A stretch of 64,000 nt of DNA. It comes from CBDCPI01 sp965220245. GTDB taxonomy: Bacteria; Chloroflexota; Dehalococcoidia; Lucifugimonadales; UBA3495. The position numbers were made by a program, and so were the translations under genes. Below are positions 36,071 through 47,382 of this stretch, piece after piece. Below the pieces are notes generated by a model. It did not search any database. It worked only from the letters and a program-made list of their open reading frames with translations, and was not told where the DNA came from. Each line of letters begins with the position of its first letter. Within the stretch, counting starts at the first letter, position 1. The stretch spans positions 1-64,000 of the forward strand of contig CBDCPI010000001.1 of NCBI GenBank assembly GCA_965220245.1, in the 5' to 3' direction.

Positions 36071-37513
36071 TCAGCTTTCATCTCCTTCCGCCTCCGCCTC
36101 CGCCTCCTCCAGGGCCTGCTGCCTCTCCTCCCTAACGGACGGGTCGTCCGGGTCCAGGCGGATGACCTCGTCGTAGTCCTGCACCGCCTTCTCCGGCTCG
36201 CCCAGTTCCAGGTACATGATGGCCCGGTTGCGCAGGGAGTCGATGTCCTCCGGGTCCAGGGCGATGGCCCGCCCGAAGTCCTCCAGGGCCTTCTGAGGCT
36301 CGTCCAGTTCGGCGTGGGCGCAGCCCCTCATGTGGTAGGCCATGGCGTCGTCCGGGGTGAGTTCGATGAGCCGGTCGAAGTCACTGACCGCCTTCCCGTG
36401 CTCCTCCAGCGTGGTAAGGGCGAATCCCCGGGCCAGGTACGCTCCCGCGTTGTCCGGGTCGATGCCGATGATGGCGCTGAAGTCCTGGACGGCGCTCTCG
36501 TACCGGCCCAGGCGCATGTGGCCCATGCCCCGGCTGTGCAGGACGGCCGTATGGCCGGGGTCCAGTTCAATGACCCTGGTGTAGTCCTCTATCGCCAGTT
36601 CGTGCTGCCCCAGGCTGGTGCGGGCCAGCCCCCGGGCCGTGAGGGTCTCGCCGTTGCCGGGGTCCAGGGCCAGGGACCGGTCCAGTTCTCTCACCGCCTC
36701 GTCGTTGCAGCCCATGCTGCCCAGGGCCACACCCCGGCCCCGCAGCGCGGCGGCGTTGTCAGGGTCCAGACCGAGGACGGCATCGAATTCCCCGAGCGCC
36801 TCCTGGTACATTCCCAGGTTGAGCCGGGTGATTCCCAGGGCGTGGCGGGCCAGGCCGTAGTTGGGTTCCAGCTCGACGGCGGCGCCGAAGTCGCTGATGG
36901 CCTGCTCCGGCTCGCCCAGGTCCCGGTACACCAGCCCCCGGTGGTAGCGGGCCTCGGCCAGGCTGGGGTCCAGCTCGATGGCCTTGCTCAGGTCCTCCAC
37001 CGCCCGCAGGGGTTCCCCCATCTCGGCGTAGGTCAACCCCCGGTTGAAGCGGGGCTCCACGTCGCCTGGGGCCAGGAGGATGGCCGCGTCGAAGTCGCTG
37101 ACCGCCCCGGCCAGGTTGCCCAGATGGGCGCGGCACGCCCCCCGGCTGTAGTGGGCTGTGGCATCGGCGGGAGCCAGGCGGAGGGCGGCGTCATAGTCCT
37201 CCAGGGCCGGGCGGTGCTCTCCCATTTCGGAGTAGGCGCGGGCTCTCTCGAAGTAGGCGTCGGCATTATCGGGGTCCAGGGCGATGACCCTGCTGTTGTC
37301 CTCCGCCGCGCGGCGATGGTCCCCCAGTTCGCTGTATGCCAGTCCTCTGGCGAGCAGGGCTACGGTGTCTCGTGGGTTCGCCTTGAGATCCCCGGTCAGA
37401 TGCTCGATCATCCGCAGCAGGCCTTCGCGGCCCGCGGCGTCCATCATCCGGCGGTACTCGCGGTAGTCCTCCGATGGCTGGCCTTGACCTGTCCCGTCGT
37501 CTTCCCCGGCCAT
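36071..37513 (-). CDS. Tetratricopeptide-repeat protein
   Basis: 480 residues, about twelve 34-residue TPRs (for example YFERARAYSEMGEHRPALED, then YDAALRLAPADATAHYSRGA). No signal peptide or catalytic domain, so a cytoplasmic protein-interaction scaffold is likely. N-terminus GEDDGTGQGQPSEDYREYRR is acidic; the C-terminus ends in Glu/Ala repeats. Last gene of a minus-strand series after the HTH gene at 37764; 37514-37763 has no gene. Confidence 0.88.
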   Translation of the reverse strand: MAGEDDGTGQGQPSEDYREYRRMMDAAGREGLLRMIEHLTGDLKANPRDTVALLARGLAYSELGDHRRAAEDNSRVIALDPDNADAYFERARAYSEMGEHRPALEDYDAALRLAPADATAHYSRGACRAHLGNLAGAVSDFDAAILLAPGDVEPRFNRGLTYAEMGEPLRAVEDLSKAIELDPSLAEARYHRGLVYRDLGEPEQAISDFGAAVELEPNYGLARHALGITRLNLGMYQEALGEFDAVLGLDPDNAAALRGRGVALGSMGCNDEAVRELDRSLALDPGNGETLTARGLARTSLGQHELAIEDYTRVIELDPGHTAVLHSRGMGHMRLGRYESAVQDFSAIIGIDPDNAGAYLARGFALTTLEEHGKAVSDFDRLIELTPDDAMAYHMRGCAHAELDEPQKALEDFGRAIALDPEDIDSLRNRAIMYLELGEPEKAVQDYDEVIRLDPDDPSVREERQQALEEAEAEAEGDES

Positions 37514-37763
37514 GATGCTCCTCCGGTCTGCCCTGCTGTCCCGCTATCGGGCAGGCTCCGTCGCGGGACCGGCGCGAATGTTGCCCTTATAATGGTGCAG
37601 CCCTTCCATCAATGCAACGCCCGTTTGACAGGTGGCGTGGGATCGCCGCGGGCAAGCGCCTGGGCCGGAAAGGCCGGGAGCAGAGGGACAGTCCATTCCC
37701 CCTTGCATTGCGAAGGGGACGTCTTTCTGGTGAAACTTCCCTATATGCCGCTCCTTTTGCATT

Positions 37764-38069
37764 TCAGTCCCGCCGGTCTCGGCCTCCGCGCTGGCCTGGG
37801 ACGGGCGTTCCGTCCGGGACTGTCCACGCGGTGAACAGGTGGAGGAGGCCCAGGTCTTCAGCCAGGTCCAGCAACGCCATCAGGTGCCGGAAATGGGGAC
37901 GCACTCCCTGGTTCCGCCAACGGTCCACGGTGTAGGGATAGGTCCCCAGACGGCGCGCCAGCTCCGCCCAGGACAGGCCGGACTCCTCCTTGAACCGCTC
38001 CAGCCGCTGCGGGAAGTCGTCGGGGAAGACGTAGACTATTCTGTTGTGGCGGGTTTGCTGTCTCGGCAT
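37764..38069 (-). CDS. Small HTH protein of the 'FPxDFxxRLxRF' family (copy 3)
   Basis: 101 residues. RIVYVFPDDFPQRLERFKEE then SGLSWAELARRLGTYPYTVD, RWRNQGVRPHFRHLMALLDL: the best-preserved member of the family, a XRE-like repressor fold with a C-terminal helix (AEDLGLLHLF). It starts MPRQQTRHN, close to MPRQR in copy 4. Lies directly downstream of a giant secreted protein gene, the same arrangement as copy 4. Confidence 0.75.
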   Translation of the reverse strand: MPRQQTRHNRIVYVFPDDFPQRLERFKEESGLSWAELARRLGTYPYTVDRWRNQGVRPHFRHLMALLDLAEDLGLLHLFTAWTVPDGTPVPGQRGGRDRRD

Positions 38070-38364
38070 CCAGCCGGTCCTTCGAAAACAAGTGTGCGCC
38101 GTCCCTCTCTCCAGGGGGAACCTACCGTCCCTCCGTCATGCGGGAAGCAGGACGCACCCGGCACGCGTACTCCCGCCGCAATCTCCCTCGGAGACCAGGC
38201 GCATTTACTTCATATCCTGTGTCGCCTTGCCACGGGAGTGCCGCCACCACCGCGCCGCACTCCACCCGGGCCTTGGTGCAGTCGGGCCTGGTGAAGGGGG
38301 CCGCCGCTGGCGTCGCGGCGACCCCTTCGGGTTGCCCATGTATGACGCCCTTTTGCGTTCCAGG

Positions 38365-41300
38365 CTAATCGCCGCTTGAGACGGTCAGGCGGACCTCCAC
38401 GGTGTCGCCTTCCGACAGGTCCGGCGCCCCGTTCTGCCACTGGTACTCCGCCTGGGAGGATGACGTGTTGACCGAGGCGTCATCTGAGCTGAGGGTGGTC
38501 TCCCCCACCTGCAACGTGAAGGCGCCCGGCAGAGCCTGGTCCAGGGCGAAGATGAACCACTGGTCGGTCGGCCTCATCAACGTCAGGACCGTGCAGGTTT
38601 TGCCTTCCAGGTTGAACTCAGCGGGCGTGAGGTCTCCCATCCCCTCGGCCTCCCAGTAACCGTAAAAACTGCCGGACCTGCCCACGGTCAGTTCCGCCGA
38701 CCACGAGGGGGGAGTCTCTTCTTCAGCTGCCGCTTCCACCGCCGCCGTCGGCGCACTGGTCAGCGTTTCCTGATTGTCGGCGTCGTCGGTGAAGGACACC
38801 TTCACCTTGATGACCTTCCCCTCGTCGGCGTTTACCAGGGTGTAGGCTTTATCGGTCGCCCCGGCAATCTCCGCGTCGGCGGCGAGCCACTGGTAGGTGA
38901 ATACCGCTTTGCTCAGACCATCGTCATCCTCGATGTCCCCCGTTTCCGCCATCAGCGTCTCGCCTACCTGGGCCGTCCCGCTGATGGTGGGCTGGCCCTT
39001 GGCCGGACTGTTGGCTGGCGGGGCAGTGCCGTTCACCACCACCTGGCCGCTGAAGGACGAAGCGGCATTCCCCGCCAGGTCCCGGATGCGGGCGGCGGCG
39101 GCGTCCGTGGGCGCGGCGTAGCCCACCGTGACCGTGTCCTCCGGCTTCACCGCCGAGGCCAGGGTCAGGGCAACCGTGCTGCCCGCCGCCGTCACGCCGT
39201 CAATCGTGCGCTCCACGCCGCCGACGGTCACCGAGAAGGCGTCCGCCACCGGTTCCGATACCTCGTCCAGGGCCTCGTCGTAGGTCAGGGTCAGCATCGT
39301 CCCGTCCACCGTCGCCGTGGCAAGCTCCGGCGGCGTTGTTTCGCGCGGGGTTCCGGTTGCCTCGCCCGAGGGCGCGCCGTCGCCCACGCTGTTGATGGCG
39401 ATGACCCTGACCGTGTACTCCACGCCGTCGGTCAGCCCGATGATGGTATGAGTCGTCCCGCTGACCGTTGTTTCGGAAACGTCCGCTGGCGTATCCCAAC
39501 TACCGGCAGTCTCCTTCCACCGCACTTTGTACCCGGTAACAGGCGAACCTCCGTCGCTGGCGGGGGCTTCCCAGTACAGGTCCAGCGCCCCGGAGCTATG
39601 CAGGGAGACGTTCAGGTGTTCAGGCGCGCCCGGGACCGTTGCCGCAGCAGCAACCGCAGCTGTCGCCGCGCTGGTCAGTGTCTCCTGGTTCTGGGCGTCG
39701 TCGGTGAACGACACCGTGACCTTGATGATCTTGCCTGCGTCATCGGCTACCGGGGTGTAGTTGATGTTGGTCGCCCCTGCAATCTCCACATCGTCGGCCA
39801 GCCACCGGTAGGTGAAGACCGCTGTGCTCAGCCCGTCGGCGTCGTCAATGGCAGAGGTCTCCACGGTCAGCGTCTTGCCCACCTGGGCCGTGCCGGTTAT
39901 GGTCGGCGCTCCCGCAGCAGGTCAGTTGGATGCGGACAGGCTGACTGTCAAAGTGTCCCCAACCGACAGGCTTAACGTATCCACGGCCCACTGGTATTTG
40001 TAAGTGAAGATCCGGTCCTGAGTCTCGGCGTCTGTGGACACCAATCGAACCGTGCCCATGTGCAGTACAAAGTCAATCGGAATCGCCTGGTTCAGGAAGA
40101 GGTAGGCCCGACTTTCGTCGTCTTCGCCCAACACCCGGACCCGGTAGTCGCTCCCCTCCAGCGAGAAGTCCTTGGCCGAAAGCTCTCCGGTTACTGGGTC
40201 GGTGAAGTCGCTGTAGCCAGAGGCCGTTCCGCTCCTGCCCACGGTCAGTGTTGCCGACCAGATGGGGCGTTCTGCCACCGCCGCCGTTTCCTCGCTGGTC
40301 AGTGTCTCCTGGTGTTCCCTATCATCGGTGAAGCTCACCCGGACCTTGATGGTCTGGTCCACGTGGGCGGCTGCCAACGTGTAGCTGTCGCTTGTTGCGC
40401 CTGCGATGTCTGCGTCGTCCGCAAGCCACTGGTAGCTGAACACCGCCCCGGTCATCCCGTCGGCGTCCGAAATGCCGGAAGTGACCGCAGTGAGCGTCTC
40501 GCCCACCTGGGCCGTTCCACCGATGGTCGGCGCGCCCGTGGCGGGACTGTTCGGTCTCGGCGCAACCTCCGCCGTCGCCGCGCTGGTCAGCGTCTCTTGG
40601 TTACCGCCGTCGTCGGTGAAGGTCACAATGACCTTGATGGTCTTACCTGCGTCCGTGTCTGCCGGGGTGTAGCTGTCGTTCGTGGCACCGGGAATCTCCG
40701 TGTCCGTGGAGCCGGCAATCCACTGGTAGCTGTAGACCGCGCCACCCAGCCCGTCAGCGTCGTTAGTGTCCGAAGTGGAGGCCGTGAGCGTCTCGCCCAC
40801 CTGGGCCGTCCCGCTGATGGTGGGCTGGCCGGTGGCGGGTGTGTTCTGGTCCTCCGGACCGCTCCCAGGAACGGTCTCGCTCACCGGGTTCGATTCTGGG
40901 CCCGGGTAGCCATCGTAGAGCGCCTGGGCGATCCAGACGTAGTCGCCCGGCGTCAGGGCCGGGTCCGTCCAACTCGTGTCCGTCGTGCCGGTGTCCGCGA
41001 CGTGCACCGTCGGCGTTGCGCCGTCCGTCCCGCGAAGAATCCGGTAGCCGGTGAGCAAACTGACGTCCTCCGGCGAGTCCCAGTTCAGAACGGCGTCGCC
41101 CGCGTTGAGCGTGACGTTCAGGTTCTTGGGCTTGGTCTTCGTGAGCGCATCGCACACGCGCGGCGCCATTACGTCGAGATGACCCGCAAAGAAAGTGGAG
41201 CTCCAGAATCCGGTCGTGTTCTGAGAGCCGAGGGCCGCACGGGCCACGGGTCCGCCCGCTCCGAAATGGAGGCGGAGCTTCTGGATCAACTCGTCCTCTG

Positions 41301-42848
41301 CCGTCGCCTCACCAGGCTCATAGAATAGCAACAGGTCTGCTCCCCTCGGGGCTGAGGGAAGGATGGCATCCGCGTTTGATACGTCCCGGTACAGTTTCCT
41401 GACGATGGGTTCCCTTTCCCAGAGGTCCACGACCATCAGGAAAACCAGCGCTCCTCCCAACTGTGCGGACTCAGTGTAGAAGTAGTCGGGAGCCACGTGG
41501 ATTTCTCCGATACTGCCCCCTTGAATGCCCTCCCCCGTATTCGACATCACGGCTGGATTTTGCTCCCCTGGGGTGAACAGTCCAACGGCGTGCTCACGGG
41601 CAGTGTTGCCGAAATTCACGGACGTTTTTGTTTTACATATGGTCTCTTCAGCGACGGCCCAGTAGTCCTCGCGGGCCTTCAACCTGTGAAACAACACCTC
41701 TGCATGGCGCCACGACCAAACGGTGCCGCCCTCCTCGACCACGGTATAGAAGTTTTCGTAGCCTCCCGTCTTCAGGAATCTTGCGTGTCCGTCGCGCCGG
41801 CTTCGGAAGTAGGATTCGGAGAAGTCAAGCGGCTCGATCCGCGGGTTCGTTGAATCCATAGCGTTCTTCGTCGCCTCTATCCCTTCCGTGTCAGTCGGGT
41901 TGACATACTCGGTTCCGTCCCAGTTGAGATATGCGCCCCAGAGCGGCTTGTTCAGAGAACCGTGACACACCTGACAGGAGGCGGGCTGCGTGATGGAAGG
42001 CGTGTCGCCGGAGAAATCGATGATACCGGCAGACCACCGGTCATCCCCTTGCCGCAGAAACTCAATGACCTCCGAGAACTCGGAAGGGGCGTCGGGATCG
42101 GTGTTCCAGGCGAAGGTGAACCGTCCGTCTCCTCCCCAGGAGGCGATTCTCGGGTAGTCACCAGAAACGTGAGCCACGGCCGGAGACTCCGAGGTGTAGA
42201 CCATGGCGAAACGCTGTTTATGGTCGGTGGGCAGCGAGTCGATAAACTGCTCCGCCGTTGACACGCCGTGTTTCTGCAGAAAGCCCTCCAGGGTTTGCGA
42301 CCCCCACCGAGACCCGTCAGGCTGCAATCCGGCGAATCGGGAGAAATCGCCAAACATCCCGTCAGGCAGGCTAAGCTGTGGGTTGCTGTGCAGGGTGAGT
42401 TCCTCCAGCAGAGCAGTTCGTCAAACAGTCGTACCGGCAGGCTCTGTAGTTGGTTGCCGTCGAGGTGGAGCGTTTTCAGGAGCAGCAGCTCGTCGAATAC
42501 GCCCTGCGGCAGTCCGGTGAGGTCATTGCCCGACAGGTCGAGCGTATCCAGGCGTACTAGGCCATCGAAATCGCCCACGCTCAGGCTTGAAATACTTTGG
42601 TTCGACAGTTTAAGGGAAGTAATCTCCCGTATGGGGCGCAGCGTGATGTCTTCGCAGGTCGCTGCGCCGCTCGCGCTTACGATCGCGTCGCGCACCTCGT
42701 CGGTGCGGTCGCAGACGTCCTGTCCCACGCCCGGCGGCGTCCGCGCGAGATTTTCTTGGGCCTGAATCGGCTCGCCGGTGAGCGAGAGGGCCAGCGCGGC
42801 GAAGGCGATCAGCAGGATCGGGAGTTGGCGTCTAGCCGCGAGCATCAT
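38365..42848 (-). pseudogene. Giant secreted LRR / CXXCH / FN3 / Ig-like repeat protein, two disruptions
   Basis: Start at 42848 chosen because GGAGGAACAGCG precedes ATG-ATG. Signal peptide (RRQLPILLIAFAALALSLTG), leucine-rich repeats (LVRLDTLDLSGNDLTGLPQG, LKTLHLDGNQLQSLPV), frameshift near 42420, then a unique domain with a c-type heme motif (ASCQVCHGSLNKP), FN3 (TGYRILRGTDG), about five Ig-like units (NTPATGQPTISGTAQVGETL; YQWIAG; TSAATAEV), FN3 again, and a final beta domain (SWSAELTVGRSGSFYGYW). At 39919-39921 TGA replaces the Ser of the usual NSPA(T/A)GAPTI motif. About 1,490 residues if repaired; no sorting signal seen. Exported, probably surface or extracellular. Confidence 0.75.
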
Positions 42849-43027
42849 CGCTGTTCCTCCAGGGGGTCGGTGTGTTTCTCGGCCCGACGCGCATCGTGTC
42901 TGGCCTATTGGAATTGCTCGATTCAACCATTAACGTAGCGGCGGTCGTCGCAGCGGCCTGCACCGCCGGTGCGCCCGGTGTATTCAGCGGGAGTACTGGC
43001 CCCTCGAATGCCAAGCGGGCATCCCCC

Positions 43028-43317
43028 CTATCGACGTATGTGCCTATTGTCATTTGCAAGTCCTTTTGTGTGTAACTCGGTGAATATGTAGCCGAGGACC
43101 AGGGCCTCGGCCTGCTCCGGCAGCGTCACCCTGTGCTTCACGTTGGGCCGAACCACGCCTTCAGCCCAACGCGACACCGTGTGGCGATAGGTCCCGATGC
43201 GGGAGCGGTCTCCGCCCACGGCAGGCCCGACTCTTCTTGGAACCTCTGCAGCCGTTCCGGGAAGTCGTCGGGGAAGCCGTAGGTTCTTCTCTTGTAATAG
43301 ATGCGCTGCCGCGGCAT
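43028..43317 (-). pseudogene. Small HTH protein of the 'FPxDFxxRLxRF' family (copy 4), frameshifted
   Basis: Starts MPRQRIYYKRRTYGFPDDFP, ERLQRFQEESGLPWAE; near 43205 the frame changes to RIGTYRHTVSRWAEGVVRPN, then EQAEALVLGYIFTELHTKGL. Joined, it parallels copy 3 (37764) through the whole length. It sits between the two giant secreted protein genes on the same strand. Confidence 0.65.
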
Positions 43318-43463
43318 GGCGCGCCGGTCCTCAGCCGGCGACTCTCTCCATTGCGGACGCAAGCGCTCCTTTTTCTCCGCCTCAGACTCCCGGCGGTCCG
43401 GTTTCTCGGTGGGGCCGCCTGCCTCACCCGTCCGTCCGAATGTGCTTTCTTTCTTCTTTCCCC

Positions 43464-46400
43464 CTACTGGCCCGGCCCGGTGACGGTGAAGCTCAGCGAG
43501 CTGGAGAGCTTCCTGCCGTCTTCGGTGCAGATGGCCCCTTCGGCGGCGCAGTCCGTGGTTACTGGGAGTTCGATCACCACGTCTCCCGTGGAGGTCGGAT
43601 GCACCGTTATCCTCCAGCCGATGTTGCTGGTCTTGTCCGGGTCCGTTCGCTGTGCCTTCAGGACTTCGCCTCCGGTCACGTTGAAGGCGTTGAACTTGAG
43701 GGTCTTGTAGCTCAGGCCGAACTCCTCGCTGAACTCGATTTCAAAGGTGAAGTCCGCCGAGCCGTCATGGGTCGCCGGGGCAGCGGCCGTCAGGCTGACG
43801 GTCAGGGGCGGCGCCACTGCGTGTGTGGCCTCGCTGGTCAGCGACTCTGCGTTGTCCCTGTCGTCGGTGAAGGTCACCCGCACCTAGATGGTCTGTCCCT
43901 GCTCGCTGTAGGTGAGGGTATAGCTAGAGCCGGTGGCTCCGTCGATGTCGGAATCACCGGCGATCCACTGATAGGCGAACGTGGCGTCGTCCGTACCGTC
44001 GGCGTCGGCGATGCCCGACGTGTCGGCCATCAGCGTCTCGCCCACCTGGGCGGTGCCGCTGATGATGGGCGCTCCGGTCGCCAGAGAGTTGGGAGCGGGT
44101 TCGGATGACGGATCCCCCTCGCTGGCCGGCAGTCCCTTCACCGTCGCCGACGGGCTGTTGGTCAGCGACCTTGGCGTGTCCTCGTCGGTGCAAACAGCCC
44201 CGGCCTCGCCGCAGTCGCGGTCCGGCAGTATGATCGTCATGTCCTCGCGCGAGTCGGGTTGGACGGTGATCTCCCACAGCGTGTTGCTGCCGTCGACACG
44301 TCGCGTCTCCGTGACGTCGCCGTCGTTCACCGTGAAGGAATCGTCGCGCAGCGACTGTTCGTCGCTACCCATCTCGTGGCTGAAGGCGACCTGGAAGCTG
44401 ACGGCGTTCTGGCCGTCGTGCGCCGCCGGCACGCTCCTAAAGCTCGCCGTCGGCTGGCCCGGCGCGCCGCGCGCCACCGCGGACCAGGCGCTCCGGCCCG
44501 AGACGTTCTCCGCTAGGACGCGCACCCCGTACGACCTGCCGTTCTGGAGCCCGGTGATCGTGGCGCTGTTCGTCGTCGCATCCAGTTCCTGGAAATAGTC
44601 GTTCTGGCGCCACTCCACCGAGTAGCCGTCCGCCCCCGCGACCGGGTCCCAGTCCACCTTCAGTTGCGTGTTACCCGGCGTCAGGACCACATTGGCCGGC
44701 ACCGCCGGCACCGCCTTCGGCGTGCCGCTCACCGCGTCCGACCAGTCGCTCACCTCCGACTGGTGGCCCTTCTGGTCGTCCTGCCACTCCTGAGTCGACT
44801 GCGCCCGGAACCAGTAGGTCGTGCCGTTGTCCAGATCCCAGAGCGCGGTGCTCACCGTGCCTGGGCCGCAGTCCATCGTCTCCGAGGTCTCGAACACGGT
44901 CTTCTGCCGCGCGATGCGGAACGCTTGCGAATCCGAACGCCACTGCACCGTGTGGCGGGTCCCGCCAACCGCGTCGAAGCACACTTTCACGCGCCCGTCG
45001 CCCGGCGTCACCGGCAGCATGGTCGGCGGTGCCAGCCCGCTGATCACCAGCGTGGAGGTCTTCGAGAACGACGTGCCGCCGTGCGCGGCCTCGATCACGA
45101 TTGTCTCGCCCGCATCGTCGGCGATGCCGTCGTCCAGTACTTCGATGGTTGTGGTGACCTCGGTCAGGCCCGCCCCGAGGGTCAGCGTGTCGTCGCCGAC
45201 CGTGTAGTCCGCGCCCCGCACCGCGGCTCCCGAGAAGGACAGGGCGATGGTCTGGTCCTCCGCGAACGCCGACCCGTTGGTGCTCGTCACCTTCACCGTC
45301 GCGGTGTCGCCCTTCTCGACGAACGGCGGGGTGACTGAAAGATCCAGCGACGGTTTCGGATCGTTATCGGTGATCGTGATCGTCACTTCGGGGCGACTCA
45401 CCTTGTTCCCGTCGCCGTCGACAAAAATGACGGGCGCTGGCAGCGTGGGAGAGCGCTCAAGTTTGACGACGAACTGTTCATCGCCCTCCCAGCGGCCCGC
45501 ATGGTTGTTGTAGATCGTGACGTCGCGCATCTCGTGTGCCACCCATCGCCCGTCCGCTTCCTCTGTGAAGTTGGCCTCGCTGAAAGTGGTGGCAGCGGTG
45601 ATCGACTCGTAGTCCTGTCCGAAGCGCGCTGTGCGGGCGCTGGTGGAGAGGGACACCGTGATCTCAAACGGCGTCACGTTCGGCTCCATGCGCGCGACGA
45701 CCTTCACCATCACCGTGCCGTCGCTCTCCTTGACCGTCACCGGCTTCTGGTCCATCGAGACCGTCGCCCGCACGTCGCCCTTGTCCACCGCCTTCATCGT
45801 GGCCGAGCCCGCCGTCTGGCTGATCTCGCTGCCGGACGGGACGCTCGTGATGGTCACCGTGATCGACCCGTTGTCCTCGCCCACTTCGTCGTTCACCGTC
45901 GGGATCTCGAGCGCCACGTCCGCGTCGCCCACAGCGAAGGTCACCGACGTCGGCGGGGTGCCGTCGATGTAGTTCCCCTCCTGCGTCACCTCCACCTCCA
46001 CCGTCAGCGCCGCCGTGGTCGAGCCCGTGCGGCTCAGGGTGAACGCCGCTGTCTCGCCTTCCCGCACCCCCACCGTGTCCGCCGCGATCGAGACCGTGCC
46101 GTCGTCGTTCAGGATGGTGATCGTTATCGTATTGGGCGTCCCGAGCATGATCGCCGGACTCAGACTGACGGTCCGTTCCAACTCCGCCGTGAACGTCTCG
46201 TTAGCCTCGATGTCATCATCGACTACGATAGGGACGACTGTCGTCTTTTCCGCCTGCCAGCGGGGGACGCCGTCGATCTCTGTGGCGCTGAAGTCGTTGA
46301 CATTGAACCTAATCAGTGAATTTAAGGGAACGTAGTCGTCAAACTGGGCCGCCGTCCCGTCCGTAGTTTTAAGTATGATCTCGAAAGGTCGCGGCGGCTG

Positions 46401-47114
46401 GGCATCGATGCCGGTGATCGCCGTGACGACGATCTCCGCCCCGCCGTCGTCCTCCAAGGTTGACAGCGTCTCTGCCACCGTGACCGTGATCGGCACGTCT
46501 GCCCCCGTCACAGTGCCGTTGATGCGGATTTTCTTGGTCTCGGAAAAAGGGCTCCAGGCGCCTCCGCTCAGGGCCCTATAAAGGGTGGTATCGCCAATGG
46601 TCCAACCGCTCGCTCCCCCGGAATCCTCCGCATCGGAACTGGTGTGCCTAAGTTGGTTATCGGAATAAGAGCTACTGTTCACCATGACAAAGTAGGTCGT
46701 GTTCGCCATCAGATCGATGCCGGATGTCGTGAACGTATTGAGGGCGTTGGCCGCAAGGGTGGCCGGGCCCGTGAGCGAGCCTATGGAATTTCCCGGGCTG
46801 CCGGAATTGTTGGTCCGGATGCTTACAGCGTAGGCGATGCTGGCATCGGCAACTTGGCCAAACTCGATTCCGACGCTGGTCAGCGTATAGCCGTCGCTGT
46901 CGCCGCCGGTCGTAAACCCCTGGGCATGATCAAAATCGCCAAGGTGGCCTGGGCTGGAGTTAGCTTTACCGATATTGCTTACCAGCGCGGTGGTCTGGGC
47001 GCCCTGGGCCTGGGCAGGCGCGCCGGTGAGGGACAGGAACAGGGCGGACAACGCCGCCACTGCGGCCACGGCAGCAAACAGGATGGTGAGTCTGTATTTA
47101 CCGGTCAGTGTCAT
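43464..47114 (-). pseudogene. Giant secreted Calx-beta / FN3 protein with in-frame amber stop
   Basis: ATG at 47114 after GGAGGAACCTCG. Signal peptide (KYRLTILFAAVAAVAALSAL ... GAPAQAQ). N-terminal choice-anchor-like beta domain (YTLTSVGIEFGQVADASIAY; TTYFVMVNSSSYS), three to four Calx-beta modules (TFTAELERTVSLSPAIMLGT, VREGETAAFTLSRTG, ITITDNDPKPSLDLSVTPPF), two FN3 domains (PANVVLTPGNTQLKVDWDPV), two 'FxxVP..HDG...F.v.FS' modules and one Ig-like unit. TAG at 43884-43886 replaces the Lys of QTIKV; the frame then continues to 43464. About 1,216 residues if read through. Probably an adhesin or extracellular matrix protein that binds calcium. Confidence 0.75.
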
Positions 47115-47382
47115 CGAGGTTCCTCCTTTGAATGTGCAACAACCCGGCGGGCATAGCCGCAGCCGGGTATCCATGAGTGGAAATCACGGGCGTCGGCCAA
47201 CGCCGGTGCGGGAGTCGTGGCGCGCACCGGTATTCCCCTATGGACCGCGGGGGACGACGGCCGTGGGTGGGCGAGAATGCCGGACAGGTGAACACCCCGC
47301 GTACAGCGACGCGGAGGGTGCGTAAGAAAGAAAAGGAAGGTCCCGGCTATGGCCGGGCGAGGAAAAGTCGGGGGGGGGGGGG

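Noticed and set aside
36314..37834. 506-aa plus-strand frame opposite the TPR gene
   Set aside because: Antisense shadow of a repetitive GC-rich gene: no ribosome site and a composition typical of the reverse frame. The TPR protein on the minus strand is unambiguous.
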